Part shown: positions 56,071-64,000 of the stretch, piece after piece
How the letters are laid out: each line of letters opens with the position of its first letter
How positions within the stretch are numbered: position 1 is the stretch's first letter
Assembly (NCBI GenBank): GCA_900318195.1
Contig: ONJR01000035.1
Location: 62,001-126,000 of the forward strand
Length of the DNA: 64,000 nt
DNA from: an uncultured Planctomycetota bacterium
Lineage (GTDB): Bacteria; Planctomycetota; Planctomycetia; Pirellulales; Thermoguttaceae
Reading direction: 5' to 3'
Position numbers and translations under genes: made by a program
Notes under the pieces: generated by a model
The model's input: only the letters and a program-made list of their open reading frames with translations
What the model was told of the DNA's origin: nothing
The model's database searches: none

Positions 56071-57543
56071 CTACTTAGTTTTACCTGTCAGAATGTAGGA
56101 CCCCACCCTGTCTTTATCAATTTGCTCCCTGGGAACGCCAAGCTCACGAGACAGAATTTCCAAGACGCGCGGACCGCAGAATCCGCCTTGGCAACGCCCG
56201 CTACCGGGTCGACACCGTCTTTTGACGCCGTCAAGCGTACGAGCGCCAAGCGGACGGCGAATCGATTCGACGATCTCCGCCTCAGTTATCTGTTCACAAC
56301 GACAAATAACGCGACCGTAAAGTGGATTCTCTTTAACGAGAGCTTCCTTCTCACTGGATGAAAGACTTGCAAAACGAACTTCTGAACGATGAGGATTAAA
56401 ATCGCTATTCTCGTGAAAATCAAGACCTGCGTTAGCAAGGAGATCAACTGCGTAGACCGCTATTGCGGGCGCAGAAGTCAACCCTGGAGATTTAATGCCC
56501 GCAAGATTGAGCAAACCGTGTACGTCGGGATCAAGTTCGATGATGAAATCCTTACCGTCCGGTAGCGCTCGCAGACCGGCGAAGTTACGTATTCCGTCGC
56601 TAAAATCAACGTGGTCGCTCAGGAGTTTTGACATATTGCGAACAAAATCCAAACCGCGCCTGGTCGTTGACACGTCCTCTTTGTCCTCGCCGTCCTGCGC
56701 GTCCGGACCAACCAACAGATTTCCGTGAACCGTCGGTGAAACAAGAACGCCCTTGCCCAGTTTAGAAGGACACATGAAAATCGTGCGCTCGACGAGGTTG
56801 CCTTGACGCTTATCCAAAATATAGTACTCCCCCTTACGAGGCGTTACCTTGTATCGCTTCTGACCTATCAACTGCTGCACAGCGTCGGAATAGATTCCGG
56901 CGGCATTGACAACATAACGTGCACAAACAGACTCTCCGCTCGCAAAGGTTATTTTAAAAAAGCCGCCAGGAACGCCAAGCTTTTCAGCGAGAACACCCTC
57001 AGATTGGTACTTTTCAAGCTTGACAACTTCAGCGTTAAGTCGGACGTCGCCGCCATTGACGACCCCATTTTCCGCTAGCGCCGTCGTAAACTCGTACGCT
57101 CCTACGATTCCCCCTGTAGGAGCGACAAGAGCGCCGCAAATTGTCTCTTTAAGGTTTGGTTCAATGCGTCGAACCTCCTCGGCGCCGATGATCGCTAGAC
57201 CGTCGACGCCATTCTTCGTACCGTTCTCATACAGCTGGTGAAGATGCGAAAGCTCATCCTCTGTCAACGCGACAATAAGCGAACCATTCTGTCGAAATGG
57301 AACTGATAACTCGGCGCACAAGCCTGGATACATCTTGTTACCAGCGACGTTGAAACGCGCCATAAGCGATCCGGTCGGTGGATCGTAACCCGCATGTACT
57401 ATCGCAGAATTAGCGCGCGAACATCCTAGTGCAACGTCGTTTTCCTTTTCTATTAGAACTCGGGAGAGACGATATTTCCCTAACTCACGAAAAAGCGCCG
57501 AGCCGACGACCCCGGCTCCTATTATCGCAACATCGTATATCAT
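56071..57543 (-). CDS. GlpA-like FAD dehydrogenase with C-terminal [2Fe-2S] BFD domain
   Basis: 490 residues from ATG 57543 (no strong ribosome site; the frame is open to 57591). The FAD fold begins DVAIIGAGVVGSAL (residues 4-17) and IEKENDVALGCSRANSAIVHAGYD, the DAO/GlpA pattern. The C-terminus has CRCEQITEAEI and RRCRPGSGRCQGGFCGP, a BFD-like [2Fe-2S] domain as in anaerobic glycerol-3-phosphate dehydrogenase GlpA and in L-2-hydroxyglutarate oxidases. No glpB or glpC is adjacent, so the substrate is open. It is upstream of the T-box and on the same strand but should be a separate transcript. Confidence 0.85.
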   Translation of the reverse strand: MIYDVAIIGAGVVGSALFRELGKYRLSRVLIEKENDVALGCSRANSAIVHAGYDPPTGSLMARFNVAGNKMYPGLCAELSVPFRQNGSLIVALTEDELSHLHQLYENGTKNGVDGLAIIGAEEVRRIEPNLKETICGALVAPTGGIVGAYEFTTALAENGVVNGGDVRLNAEVVKLEKYQSEGVLAEKLGVPGGFFKITFASGESVCARYVVNAAGIYSDAVQQLIGQKRYKVTPRKGEYYILDKRQGNLVERTIFMCPSKLGKGVLVSPTVHGNLLVGPDAQDGEDKEDVSTTRRGLDFVRNMSKLLSDHVDFSDGIRNFAGLRALPDGKDFIIELDPDVHGLLNLAGIKSPGLTSAPAIAVYAVDLLANAGLDFHENSDFNPHRSEVRFASLSSSEKEALVKENPLYGRVICRCEQITEAEIVESIRRPLGARTLDGVKRRCRPGSGRCQGGFCGPRVLEILSRELGVPREQIDKDRVGSYILTGKTK

Positions 57544-57677
57544 CGCATCAATACCAAACCCAAGCGTTCCACACCTCGAAACGCTTAACAAACTTACGTT
57601 TTTTCACACGCGATCATGACGTCATGAAATCGCACACACAAAACCTTAATATAACGGAATCCGTAACAAAAACAACC

Positions 57678-57707
57678 GAAAAAGATTTGACGCGTCAAAT
57701 CTTTTTC
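57678..57707 (-). terminator. Perfect palindromic terminator
   Basis: A 15-bp inverted repeat (57678-57692 with 57693-57707) with A/T ends, able to act in both directions. It ends the beta-helix gene at 57722. Confidence 0.9.
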
Positions 57708-57721
57708 ACTCGCGCGCTGAA

Positions 57722-59923
57722 CTATCGAGCGTTCTTATGAGCTTTCTTAAGCATACGTGGGACAGTAAGCCCCATTTGCTCGACTGGGAGCGAGTCATAT
57801 CCCATTTGGATCGGTTGCGAATCGTCCTTAAATCGATAATCGTTTCGTAACGCGTCGACAAAGAATGAACCGTCGTCCTCTGCTGCGACGAAATTGTTCT
57901 CCAACTTGACATATGGCTTCGCGGTCTCTTCTATTGTCGAACCTTGCCATTGACCTTGACGGTTCACGTCCCAGGTTCCACCGATACAAACATTATCGGC
58001 AACGACATTTCCTTCGGGACATTCAGGCTTTTTTCCCTCGTCGAGTATCGTTGCAAGTTCTGGATATCGGGTTGAATACGGAGGTTCGTTGAACTTTATT
58101 CCTAAAATCGTTCCTTTCTCATGAAACTCTTTCAACCAACCTTGAATATGACCATTTGCCCATCCGGCGCCACGCGCGTCAATATGGATAGCCGGATGGC
58201 AGTCGACGAAAACATTACCAAGGATTTTGCAATCTCTACCGCCCCCTATAAACGCCGCGCGCGTTACGTTGACAAACAGGTTGCCTATCATATCCGCCGA
58301 TGAAAACATATCGTCAAGGTAGATCCCAACGCACCCGTTGTTTTGGAACCCTACGATATCGTGAAGATAATTATTGCGCAGAACATTGCCACGCATCGTC
58401 CAGTTTCGACCCGTGTAGATCGCGCCCGCGTCGTTAGACTCATAGCACACGTTGCAGATTTCGTTGAATTCAAAAATATGGTCGTTCCCGGAAAAGCCCA
58501 TGCCCATATGGGGAGCGTTCTCCACAAAATTATGTCCCACATACGCGCCAACTCCGCTTACGGTAACGCCTGGAGCATATACGCGGCGAACTCGAGCATA
58601 CTCGTGAACATAATTTTCAACCACGCGATTCCCGCTTGCAATCAACTCATTGCGGTCGCCGCCTCCCACTGAAATGCCAGAACCGCCAAGATTCCACAAT
58701 TCACACTCTGCAACCGTGATTTCGTTACCGACGAGCGAAATACCGCCGCTCCCGCTGTTGCTTATATCACAGCATTGGATTGTTACGTCGTTTAGATAGC
58801 CGCGTCCCCAAACGACGTCGTTCCGCGCGCCAAACATTTCAAACCCCGACCAAACTATATGGGAAACTTCTTCCAGCCTCAAAACGGCGTTATTCTGCGT
58901 TAGCAGAAAATCGCCGTCTTGCCAATCGTCTGTCGTGGGAATGAAGTAGAGGCGACCTTTCTTGCGATCTATGTAATATTCGCCGGGCGAATCGAGTTCG
59001 CGGAGAGAGTTAAAGAGGTAGAACCACTGACCTACTCGATAGCCATAGTGATGGTAAGGCTCTTCAACGTTAAGAAGTTTTGAGTCGACGTCAACCGACG
59101 CAACTCGATGCTTTTGCTCAGACCAGTCCCAAAACCAATATCCGTGAACCCACAAATCCTCCTCACCAGCGCAAGCGCATAATTCTGGATCGTCAAAGTA
59201 GAATTTTCCCTCTGCCACACCCTTGGCGCCGTGAATGCTAACTTCATGAGTTGTAGCGTCTCGGAAAAGATCTGATATCTTGACAAAGCCATGATCAGGA
59301 TAGCGCGCCAATGTCATCGGTTTTCCTTGGAAAAATAACTCAGCGCTATCGGCTGGAGTACCAAGGTTGGCGACGCCCTGATTCGTTAAATCGATGACGA
59401 TAACTTTATCATTGACTTCGTTTTTAAGCTCAGGAGGCGCCTCGCCAGCGTCAAGCTTACGCGCGCCGACCAGGAAGCGTCCCGCGCTTAATCGAACTCC
59501 ACCCTCGCGTGTAGCGCGCCAAATCACTGGCGCATCCTTTGTTATACCGCTGTCGTCCTGACCAAGAACGAAAGAATCCTGAAGCTCGTACAGACCCGAA
59601 CCAACTTCTACAACAATTGGAGTCTTGTCGTAATCGTCCGAACTCTTCAACTCACGGATCGCCTCGCGAGCTTTCTCGAATGTTGCAAACGGTCCGTCCG
59701 AATTATCAGCAGAGGGCCGCGCCAGACGTCCGGACCATTCGTCAGAGCCGTCGTGCGCAATATAAAAAGTAGGGGTAAACGAGTCGACGTCGCGCTGTGC
59801 GAACGCATGAAGATTAAAACATGGACAAACCAGCAAAGCGGCGATTACGCCCCTAGTTATCCAGTGTGACAAACGTGTCAAAAAGCGATAAGTCGGCGAT
59901 ATATTTTCGAAAGGCGCGGGCAT
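57722..59923 (-). CDS. Secreted right-handed parallel beta-helix protein (GH141-like)
   Basis: ATG 59923 follows AGAGGA at 8 bases; 733 residues. The signal peptide ends near LHAFAQ (residue 43). FYIAHDGSDEWSGRLARPSA is the typical opening of planctomycete polysaccharide-active beta-helix proteins, followed by the strand repeats IVVEVGSGLYEL and, from about 360 to 600, regular Asn-rich turns (NSGSGGISLVGNEI, YVHEYARVRRVYAPGVTVSG, NNYLHDIVGFQNNG). GH141-type activity on complex glycans is possible. No catalytic pair is assigned. Confidence 0.8.
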   Translation of the reverse strand: MPAPFENISPTYRFLTRLSHWITRGVIAALLVCPCFNLHAFAQRDVDSFTPTFYIAHDGSDEWSGRLARPSADNSDGPFATFEKAREAIRELKSSDDYDKTPIVVEVGSGLYELQDSFVLGQDDSGITKDAPVIWRATREGGVRLSAGRFLVGARKLDAGEAPPELKNEVNDKVIVIDLTNQGVANLGTPADSAELFFQGKPMTLARYPDHGFVKISDLFRDATTHEVSIHGAKGVAEGKFYFDDPELCACAGEEDLWVHGYWFWDWSEQKHRVASVDVDSKLLNVEEPYHHYGYRVGQWFYLFNSLRELDSPGEYYIDRKKGRLYFIPTTDDWQDGDFLLTQNNAVLRLEEVSHIVWSGFEMFGARNDVVWGRGYLNDVTIQCCDISNSGSGGISLVGNEITVAECELWNLGGSGISVGGGDRNELIASGNRVVENYVHEYARVRRVYAPGVTVSGVGAYVGHNFVENAPHMGMGFSGNDHIFEFNEICNVCYESNDAGAIYTGRNWTMRGNVLRNNYLHDIVGFQNNGCVGIYLDDMFSSADMIGNLFVNVTRAAFIGGGRDCKILGNVFVDCHPAIHIDARGAGWANGHIQGWLKEFHEKGTILGIKFNEPPYSTRYPELATILDEGKKPECPEGNVVADNVCIGGTWDVNRQGQWQGSTIEETAKPYVKLENNFVAAEDDGSFFVDALRNDYRFKDDSQPIQMGYDSLPVEQMGLTVPRMLKKAHKNAR

Positions 59924-60010
59924 TTTACAATCCTCTTCGACGTAAACAGTAGTTTGGTAATAGAAAAAGCGTTTCAACGCTCACAAGCGTCAATTATACA
60001 GTAGAAAATA

Positions 60011-60050
60011 GAGAAAGAAAGAGCGTGAAAAGAGATCTACTTTCACGCTC
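60011..60050 (-). terminator. Intrinsic terminator of the kinase gene
   Basis: GAGCGTGAAA and TTTCACGCTC (60021-60030, 60041-60050) with a TTTCTTTCTC tail on the minus strand. Confidence 0.85.
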
Positions 60051-60107
60051 ATATCTAGCGCCAAACTAATCGGCAGAAATTGGTCGAAATAAACCGCAAG
60101 TTGAAAT

Positions 60108-60977
60108 TTAGCCCACTTTGTCCCCCATTTTAGGAGGTTTCGTAAAGATTCTAACCGTCTTTAGGGCCAACGCGATATCGCGAGCAGACTTCGGACGATC
60201 CTTAGGTCGCTTAGCCATCATCTGAGTAAGCAACGTGGAGAAAGCCTCGGAAACATTTTTATTACGCGCGCGAATGGATGGAATCGAACCTGAGACGTGT
60301 TTCTGGAGGAGATCGTTTACAGAAACGCCTGTATAGGTCGGTCGCGCCGCCAAAATTTCAAAAATCGTACACCCTAAGCTATAAATATCAGACCGACCGT
60401 CCAACTGCTGTCCGAGAATTTGCTCCGGCGCCATATAACTCGGCGTTCCCTGGGGCGTAGTTTTCATCTTGAGGATTTTAGCGAGCGGATTGGGCTTGAT
60501 CGATTTGGCAAGCGCGAAGTCTATCAACTTGACGCCTCCGTCTTCGGAAAAAAGAAAATTATCAGGCTTAATATCGCGATGAATCCACCCGGACTCATGC
60601 AAAAAAGCGAGCGCTTCCACCATTTGGGGAATCATTAGAGGAAGAAATTCGCAGTAATTCTCGTACCCCTTGTGAATGATCTGCTTGATATTCAACGCCG
60701 GAAACCAATCCATAGCAATATATGGAACCTTGTTGTACCAGCCAAAATCAAAAATATTCACTATTCGCTCGTTCCGCAACTTCGAGCCAACCTGATATTC
60801 CCATTTCAGCATCTGAACCTGTTTACGGTCGCGACTCACGTTTTGAAACAGTGTTTTGATTCCGACATAGCGCCGCGCGCGGTCGTCGTACGCCTGCCAC
60901 GTTCGACTGGTCTGACCCGTATAGACAACATTTAGTAGCCGATACGGTCCAATATGCATGACTTGCGTTGATCCCAT
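60108..60977 (-). CDS. Hanks-type Ser/Thr protein kinase
   Basis: ATG 60977 follows AAAGG at 8 bases; 289 residues, just the kinase domain. Seen: the VAIK-type Lys in VGIKTLFQ (near residue 40), the catalytic loop IHRDIKPDNF with its Asp and Asn, GTPSYMAPEQ, SDIYSLGCTIFE, and the Arg of RPKSARD. Two departures stand out: the glycine-rich loop (VVYTGQTSRTWQA) is poor, and the DFG motif reads DFA (LIDFALAKS). Activity is likely but may be weaker. There is no transmembrane anchor or sensor domain, so it is cytoplasmic. It lies just downstream of fabF. Confidence 0.9.
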   Translation of the reverse strand: MGSTQVMHIGPYRLLNVVYTGQTSRTWQAYDDRARRYVGIKTLFQNVSRDRKQVQMLKWEYQVGSKLRNERIVNIFDFGWYNKVPYIAMDWFPALNIKQIIHKGYENYCEFLPLMIPQMVEALAFLHESGWIHRDIKPDNFLFSEDGGVKLIDFALAKSIKPNPLAKILKMKTTPQGTPSYMAPEQILGQQLDGRSDIYSLGCTIFEILAARPTYTGVSVNDLLQKHVSGSIPSIRARNKNVSEAFSTLLTQMMAKRPKDRPKSARDIALALKTVRIFTKPPKMGDKVG

Positions 60978-61066
60978 CGTTTTGACCTTTCCTAGCGAGG
61001 TTCGTCGCACTCTATCTTAATGCGGGTTCTTTGTTCCCGCGATATGGTTCTTCTATAACGCTTACG

Positions 61067-62308
61067 CTATTCCCAGAATCTCGACGCAACGACGCAAGCG
61101 TTGTGTCCTCCAAAGCCAAAACTGCTAGAAATGATACGATCAACTCGCTTCTCTTTCGCATAGAGCGGAGTAAAATCAAGATCGCACTGAGGATCGGGAC
61201 GCTCAAGATTGAGAGTTGGCGGAATAACGCCGTCCCGGATAGCCAAGAGCGAAAAAATCATCTCTACGCCGCCGCTACCGCCTAAAAGATGCCCAATGGC
61301 GCTCTTCGTACTAGAAATGGAAACACTTTTAGCGCTGTTGCCAAAGGCTCGTTTAATAGCGTTTACTTCTGCAACATCCCCTAGCGCCGTCGCCGTGCCA
61401 TGAGCATTGATGTAGTCGATTTGCGAAGGCTCCAAACAAGCGGATCTCAAACACGAGTCCAAAGCCGCGCCTGCATACACACCGTCAGAATCTGGCTGCG
61501 TTATGTGCGACGCGTCCGTTGTGCAACCGTACCCCAAAAACTCGCCTAGAATTTCCGCTCCGCGTCGTTTTGCATGCTCAAGTTCCTCGAAAACGAGAAC
61601 ACCGGCTCCCTCGCCTATAACGAATCCATCACGGTCGGCGTCAAATGGACGACTCGCCTTCTCAGGCTCGTCGTTCCGTTCGGAAAGAGCTCGCATCGCG
61701 GCAAATCCAGCAAGCCCTAACCTCGAAACAGCCGCTTCGGCGCCTCCTGTCAACGCGACGTCGACCTCGCCGTCGCGTATCATCTTGAATGCGTCGATCA
61801 TGGCGTTGTTGGCGCTCGCGCACGCTGTTGAAACGCTGTAAGACGGACCATGAATTCCGTAGCGTATTGCAAGGTGACTGCTCGCCGCATTAGGCATGAT
61901 TTTGGGAATTGTGAACGGTGAAACGCGATTCGGTCCGCTATTCGCTAGTTTGTCGTCTTGTCGTTCAATCTCGCCAAGCCCGCCAACGCCGCAACCTATT
62001 ATCGACGCGCAACGAAAAGGATTCTCTCTCGTGAAATCCAAACCGGACGCTTCGACTGCTCGTATGCCGGAAACATACGCAAACTGCGCAAAACGATCAA
62101 TCTTCTTAACGTCCTTAATTTCAATATAGGGGACGGGAGAAAAATCGAGACACTGCGCCGCAACCTTAGAACGAAAAATACTCCGCTCAGGATCGTCGAG
62201 ACGCGTTACGCCGCTTGCTCCTTCGACCAGACGTTTCCACACGCTCTCTACGTCGCATCCCAAGGGAGAAACAAGACCGAAGCCCGTGATTACTACGCGT
62301 TTTTTCAT
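61067..62308 (-). CDS. fabF: Beta-ketoacyl-ACP synthase II
   Basis: FabF elongates acyl-ACP with malonyl-ACP. 413 residues from ATG 62308. Active-site Cys in VSTACASANNAM, His in NAHGTATALGD and His in SAIGHLLGGSGGVE are intact, as are GFGLVSPLG and SSFGFGGHN at the ends. The gene follows acpP with a strong hairpin between them. Confidence 0.98.
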   Translation of the reverse strand: MKKRVVITGFGLVSPLGCDVESVWKRLVEGASGVTRLDDPERSIFRSKVAAQCLDFSPVPYIEIKDVKKIDRFAQFAYVSGIRAVEASGLDFTRENPFRCASIIGCGVGGLGEIERQDDKLANSGPNRVSPFTIPKIMPNAASSHLAIRYGIHGPSYSVSTACASANNAMIDAFKMIRDGEVDVALTGGAEAAVSRLGLAGFAAMRALSERNDEPEKASRPFDADRDGFVIGEGAGVLVFEELEHAKRRGAEILGEFLGYGCTTDASHITQPDSDGVYAGAALDSCLRSACLEPSQIDYINAHGTATALGDVAEVNAIKRAFGNSAKSVSISSTKSAIGHLLGGSGGVEMIFSLLAIRDGVIPPTLNLERPDPQCDLDFTPLYAKEKRVDRIISSSFGFGGHNACVVASRFWE

Positions 62309-62400
62309 AACGAGACTCAGAGAACGATAATACCACTGTATCAAAACACACTGCGTCGAGCGAGTCGACGCAGAAACGTTCAACACACAAAGAAGTCAAC

Positions 62401-62428
62401 GGACGGCGTCAACCGCTCGACGCCGTCC
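62401..62428 (-). terminator. Hairpin between acpP and fabF
   Basis: GGACGGCGTC and GACGCCGTCC form a perfect 10-bp stem with an 8-base loop right after the acpP stop. The T-tract is poor on both strands, so it more likely slows decay or partly terminates, allowing more acpP than fabF. Confidence 0.6.
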
Positions 62429-62436
62429 GTAATAAT

Positions 62437-62682
62437 TTACTTGTCCAGCTGTTTTGCGATTTGGTCGACGACGTCGTTAACAGTCGTAATATTACCAACG
62501 TTATCCTCGTCGATGTCGATCTCGAAGCTTTCTTCGAAGGCGATCATGAGCTCAGCGAGATCCAGGGAGTCAGCGCCGAGGTCGTTCGCGATATCGCTCT
62601 CGCCCGTAATCGTGTCTTGTTCGCGACCAAGTTGAGTAGCGATAATCTCGATGACTTTCGCTTCAATTTGACTTTTGTCCAT
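62437..62682 (-). CDS. acpP: Acyl carrier protein
   Basis: 81 residues, highly acidic. The phosphopantetheine Ser is in GADSLDLAEL (near residue 39); the usual motif is DSLDTVEL. AAAGGG lies 7 bases before ATG 62682. Standard position between fabG and fabF. Confidence 0.98.
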   Translation of the reverse strand: MDKSQIEAKVIEIIATQLGREQDTITGESDIANDLGADSLDLAELMIAFEESFEIDIDEDNVGNITTVNDVVDQIAKQLDK

Positions 62683-62843
62683 TTTAAACCCTTTCTGAAA
62701 ATATTAACACGCCGAATAACAGCGCTTATTATCAGCCAACCTGATCAAAGACCACAACGACGACCTTTGATCAAACAAACAACTCTCGTCACATCTTCGC
62801 AACGCCAAAAAGATTACTTTTAACGGCGTTACGCGTGAACAGA

Positions 62844-63593
62844 CTAATAGATCAATCCGCCGTCAACGGTAAGGATCTGACCTGTCACGTATGAAGAATC
62901 CGGACTCGCAAAGAAGAGCGCCGCATTCGCGATATCTTCGGGATAGCCTATTCTTCCAACTGGAATACGATCTTTAATCCCCTGGATATACACCGGCTCA
63001 AGAACCGACGTCATATCCGTCTCAACAAACCCTGGGCAAATAGCGTTTGCGGTAATATTGCGGTTGCCGAGCTCTTTGGAAATCGTTCGCGTGAATCCGA
63101 TAACGCCAGCCTTCGAGGCAGAGTAATTCGCCTGTCCCTTATTGCCAATCAACCCGCTAATACTAGCGATATTGATTATGCGTCCCCACTTACTTTTGCG
63201 CATCGACTCAACGAACGCGCGCGTAATCAAAAAGGTTCCGCGCAAATTGACGTTAATTACGTCGTCCCACATCTCGTCAGTAATGCGTCGTACAAGCATA
63301 TCGCGCGTGATTCCAGCGTTATTGACGACGATATCGACTTGTCCGTAATCTGCAAGAATAGCTTTTGAAACGGCGTCGACCGCTTGCGAATCAGCTACAT
63401 TGCACACATACGCTTTCGCGTCGCCGCCGTCTTCATTAATACCCTGAACCGAAGCCGTAAGCTTCTCCTCGTTAGTGCCGAGGCATGCAACTCGTGCGCC
63501 TGATTTTGCAAAGGCCTTGGCTATGCCTAATCCTATGCCGCGCGTCGCGCCCGTTACAACCGCGATTTTACCTGTAAGATCGACTTGAATCAT
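62844..63593 (-). CDS. fabG: 3-oxoacyl-ACP reductase
   Basis: FabG reduces beta-ketoacyl-ACP with NADPH. 249 residues. The SDR motifs are TGATRGIGLGIA (residues 15-26), NNAGITRD, and the catalytic YSASKAG (near 154-160), with Ser in NIASISG. Ends with VTGQILTVDGGLIY, typical of FabG. Start ATG 63593 has a close-set AGGA. Confidence 0.97.
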   Translation of the reverse strand: MIQVDLTGKIAVVTGATRGIGLGIAKAFAKSGARVACLGTNEEKLTASVQGINEDGGDAKAYVCNVADSQAVDAVSKAILADYGQVDIVVNNAGITRDMLVRRITDEMWDDVINVNLRGTFLITRAFVESMRKSKWGRIINIASISGLIGNKGQANYSASKAGVIGFTRTISKELGNRNITANAICPGFVETDMTSVLEPVYIQGIKDRIPVGRIGYPEDIANAALFFASPDSSYVTGQILTVDGGLIY

Positions 63594-63679
63594 GTCCTGT
63601 TCTCGTTTGCTCCAAATTACAATGTGTGCTACCGACGAACGCGTCCCTAAAACGCGCCGACGTCGCTCGCTACACCACT

Positions 63680-64000
63680 CTAGTTAAGCTTAACTTTTCT
63701 ATCAATACGCTTCATCAGACCGCGCAAAACCCGCCCCGGTCCGACTTCATAGAATGCGTCGATCCCATCGGAGAGAAGTCGTCGCATAGAATCTTCCCAC
63801 ATGACAGGCGACGATATTTGCCGAACTAATATCTGCTTAATCTCGTCAGGATCGGAATGAAACTGCGCGTCGACCCCACTGATATATGGCGTTTTTGGTT
63901 CATGGAACGGCGTCGATTCTATTACGACGCGCATCTTTTCCACTGCCGGACTCATTAGAGGCGTGTGAAACGCGCCTGCTACCGCTAGCGGCGCCAACTT
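63680..64000 (-). CDS. fabD: Malonyl-CoA-ACP transacylase, C-terminal part (cut by window edge)
   Basis: The frame is open to the right edge; 106 codons are visible. AGAFHTPLM holds the catalytic His of FabD, and YEVGPGRVLRGLMKRI is the typical C-terminus. The Ser (GHSxGE) half lies outside the window. Order fabD-fabG-acpP-fabF is the usual bacterial one. Confidence 0.92.
   Translation of the reverse strand, partial: KLAPLAVAGAFHTPLMSPAVEKMRVVIESTPFHEPKTPYISGVDAQFHSDPDEIKQILVRQISSPVMWEDSMRRLLSDGIDAFYEVGPGRVLRGLMKRIDRKVKLN

Overview
The window most likely comes from a member of the Planctomycetota. The main pointers are a type IV pilin-like DUF1559 protein (30949-31947), a small Arg/Lys-rich protein of the kind common in that phylum (19973-20155), an N-terminal Asn-Pro-Phe-Ser-Thr-Arg-Phe P-loop ATPase (15505-16728), an arrestin-like conserved hypothetical, a Hanks-type Ser/Thr kinase, a secreted WD40 propeller, and several Tat-exported carbohydrate-active proteins. 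This is a judgement from protein families alone; no rRNA is present. Coding density is high, most genes read on the minus strand, and no insertion sequence, phage, CRISPR array or rRNA was seen. Sialidase, galactokinase, a glucosamine-6-phosphate deaminase-like protein and three large secreted glycan-active proteins fit a host- or mucus-associated glycan degrader, but that is inference.

Layout. 1-4413: a 3'-truncated SEC-C-like TPR protein, a Tat lipoprotein with a glycoside-hydrolase-like fold and an NRDE/TANGO2 protein. 4414-7411: a long intergenic region with a possible minus-strand small RNA, a secreted WD40 protein and tRNA-Arg(ACG). 7569-11409: a NagB-like deaminase, a Tat-exported FAD oxidoreductase and, after a terminator, a NapH-like membrane polyferredoxin. 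11489-17304: ribD, thiC, pyrD, the P-loop ATPase and the arrestin-like protein. 17460-27002: a sulfatase-modifying-factor-like protein, sialidase, small basic protein, galK, an Asp/Glu-rich protein, pepT and mutS. 27546-32054: fba, a HEAT-repeat protein, and a Cys/His-rich membrane protein followed by a DUF1559 protein that carries a histidine-rich loop. 32055-42668: asnA, a TPR protein, a Gfo/Idh/MocA dehydrogenase, a 12+ helix membrane protein, a CPBP protease, hemL, a small coiled-coil protein and a secreted endonuclease/exonuclease/phosphatase protein. 42770-47000: a GH39-like secreted protein, a ferredoxin, bcp, a YunG-like protein and an FHA protein. 47239-49047: ilvB.

49122-56000 is the most striking part. 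It is a complete, tightly packed tryptophan operon (trpE-G-D-C-F-B-A, minus strand) preceded by a full T-box leader. The leader has a UGG (Trp) codon in the expected specifier region, a UGGC bulge that matches the G discriminator base of tRNA-Trp, and mutually exclusive antiterminator and terminator helices. T-box control is mainly a Firmicutes trait, so finding it on a full Firmicutes-style trp operon in an apparent planctomycete suggests transfer of the operon together with its RNA switch.

56071-64000: a GlpA-like dehydrogenase with a [2Fe-2S] domain, a secreted parallel beta-helix protein, a Ser/Thr kinase with a DFG-to-DFA change, and the fatty acid synthesis cluster fabD(partial)-fabG-acpP-fabF.
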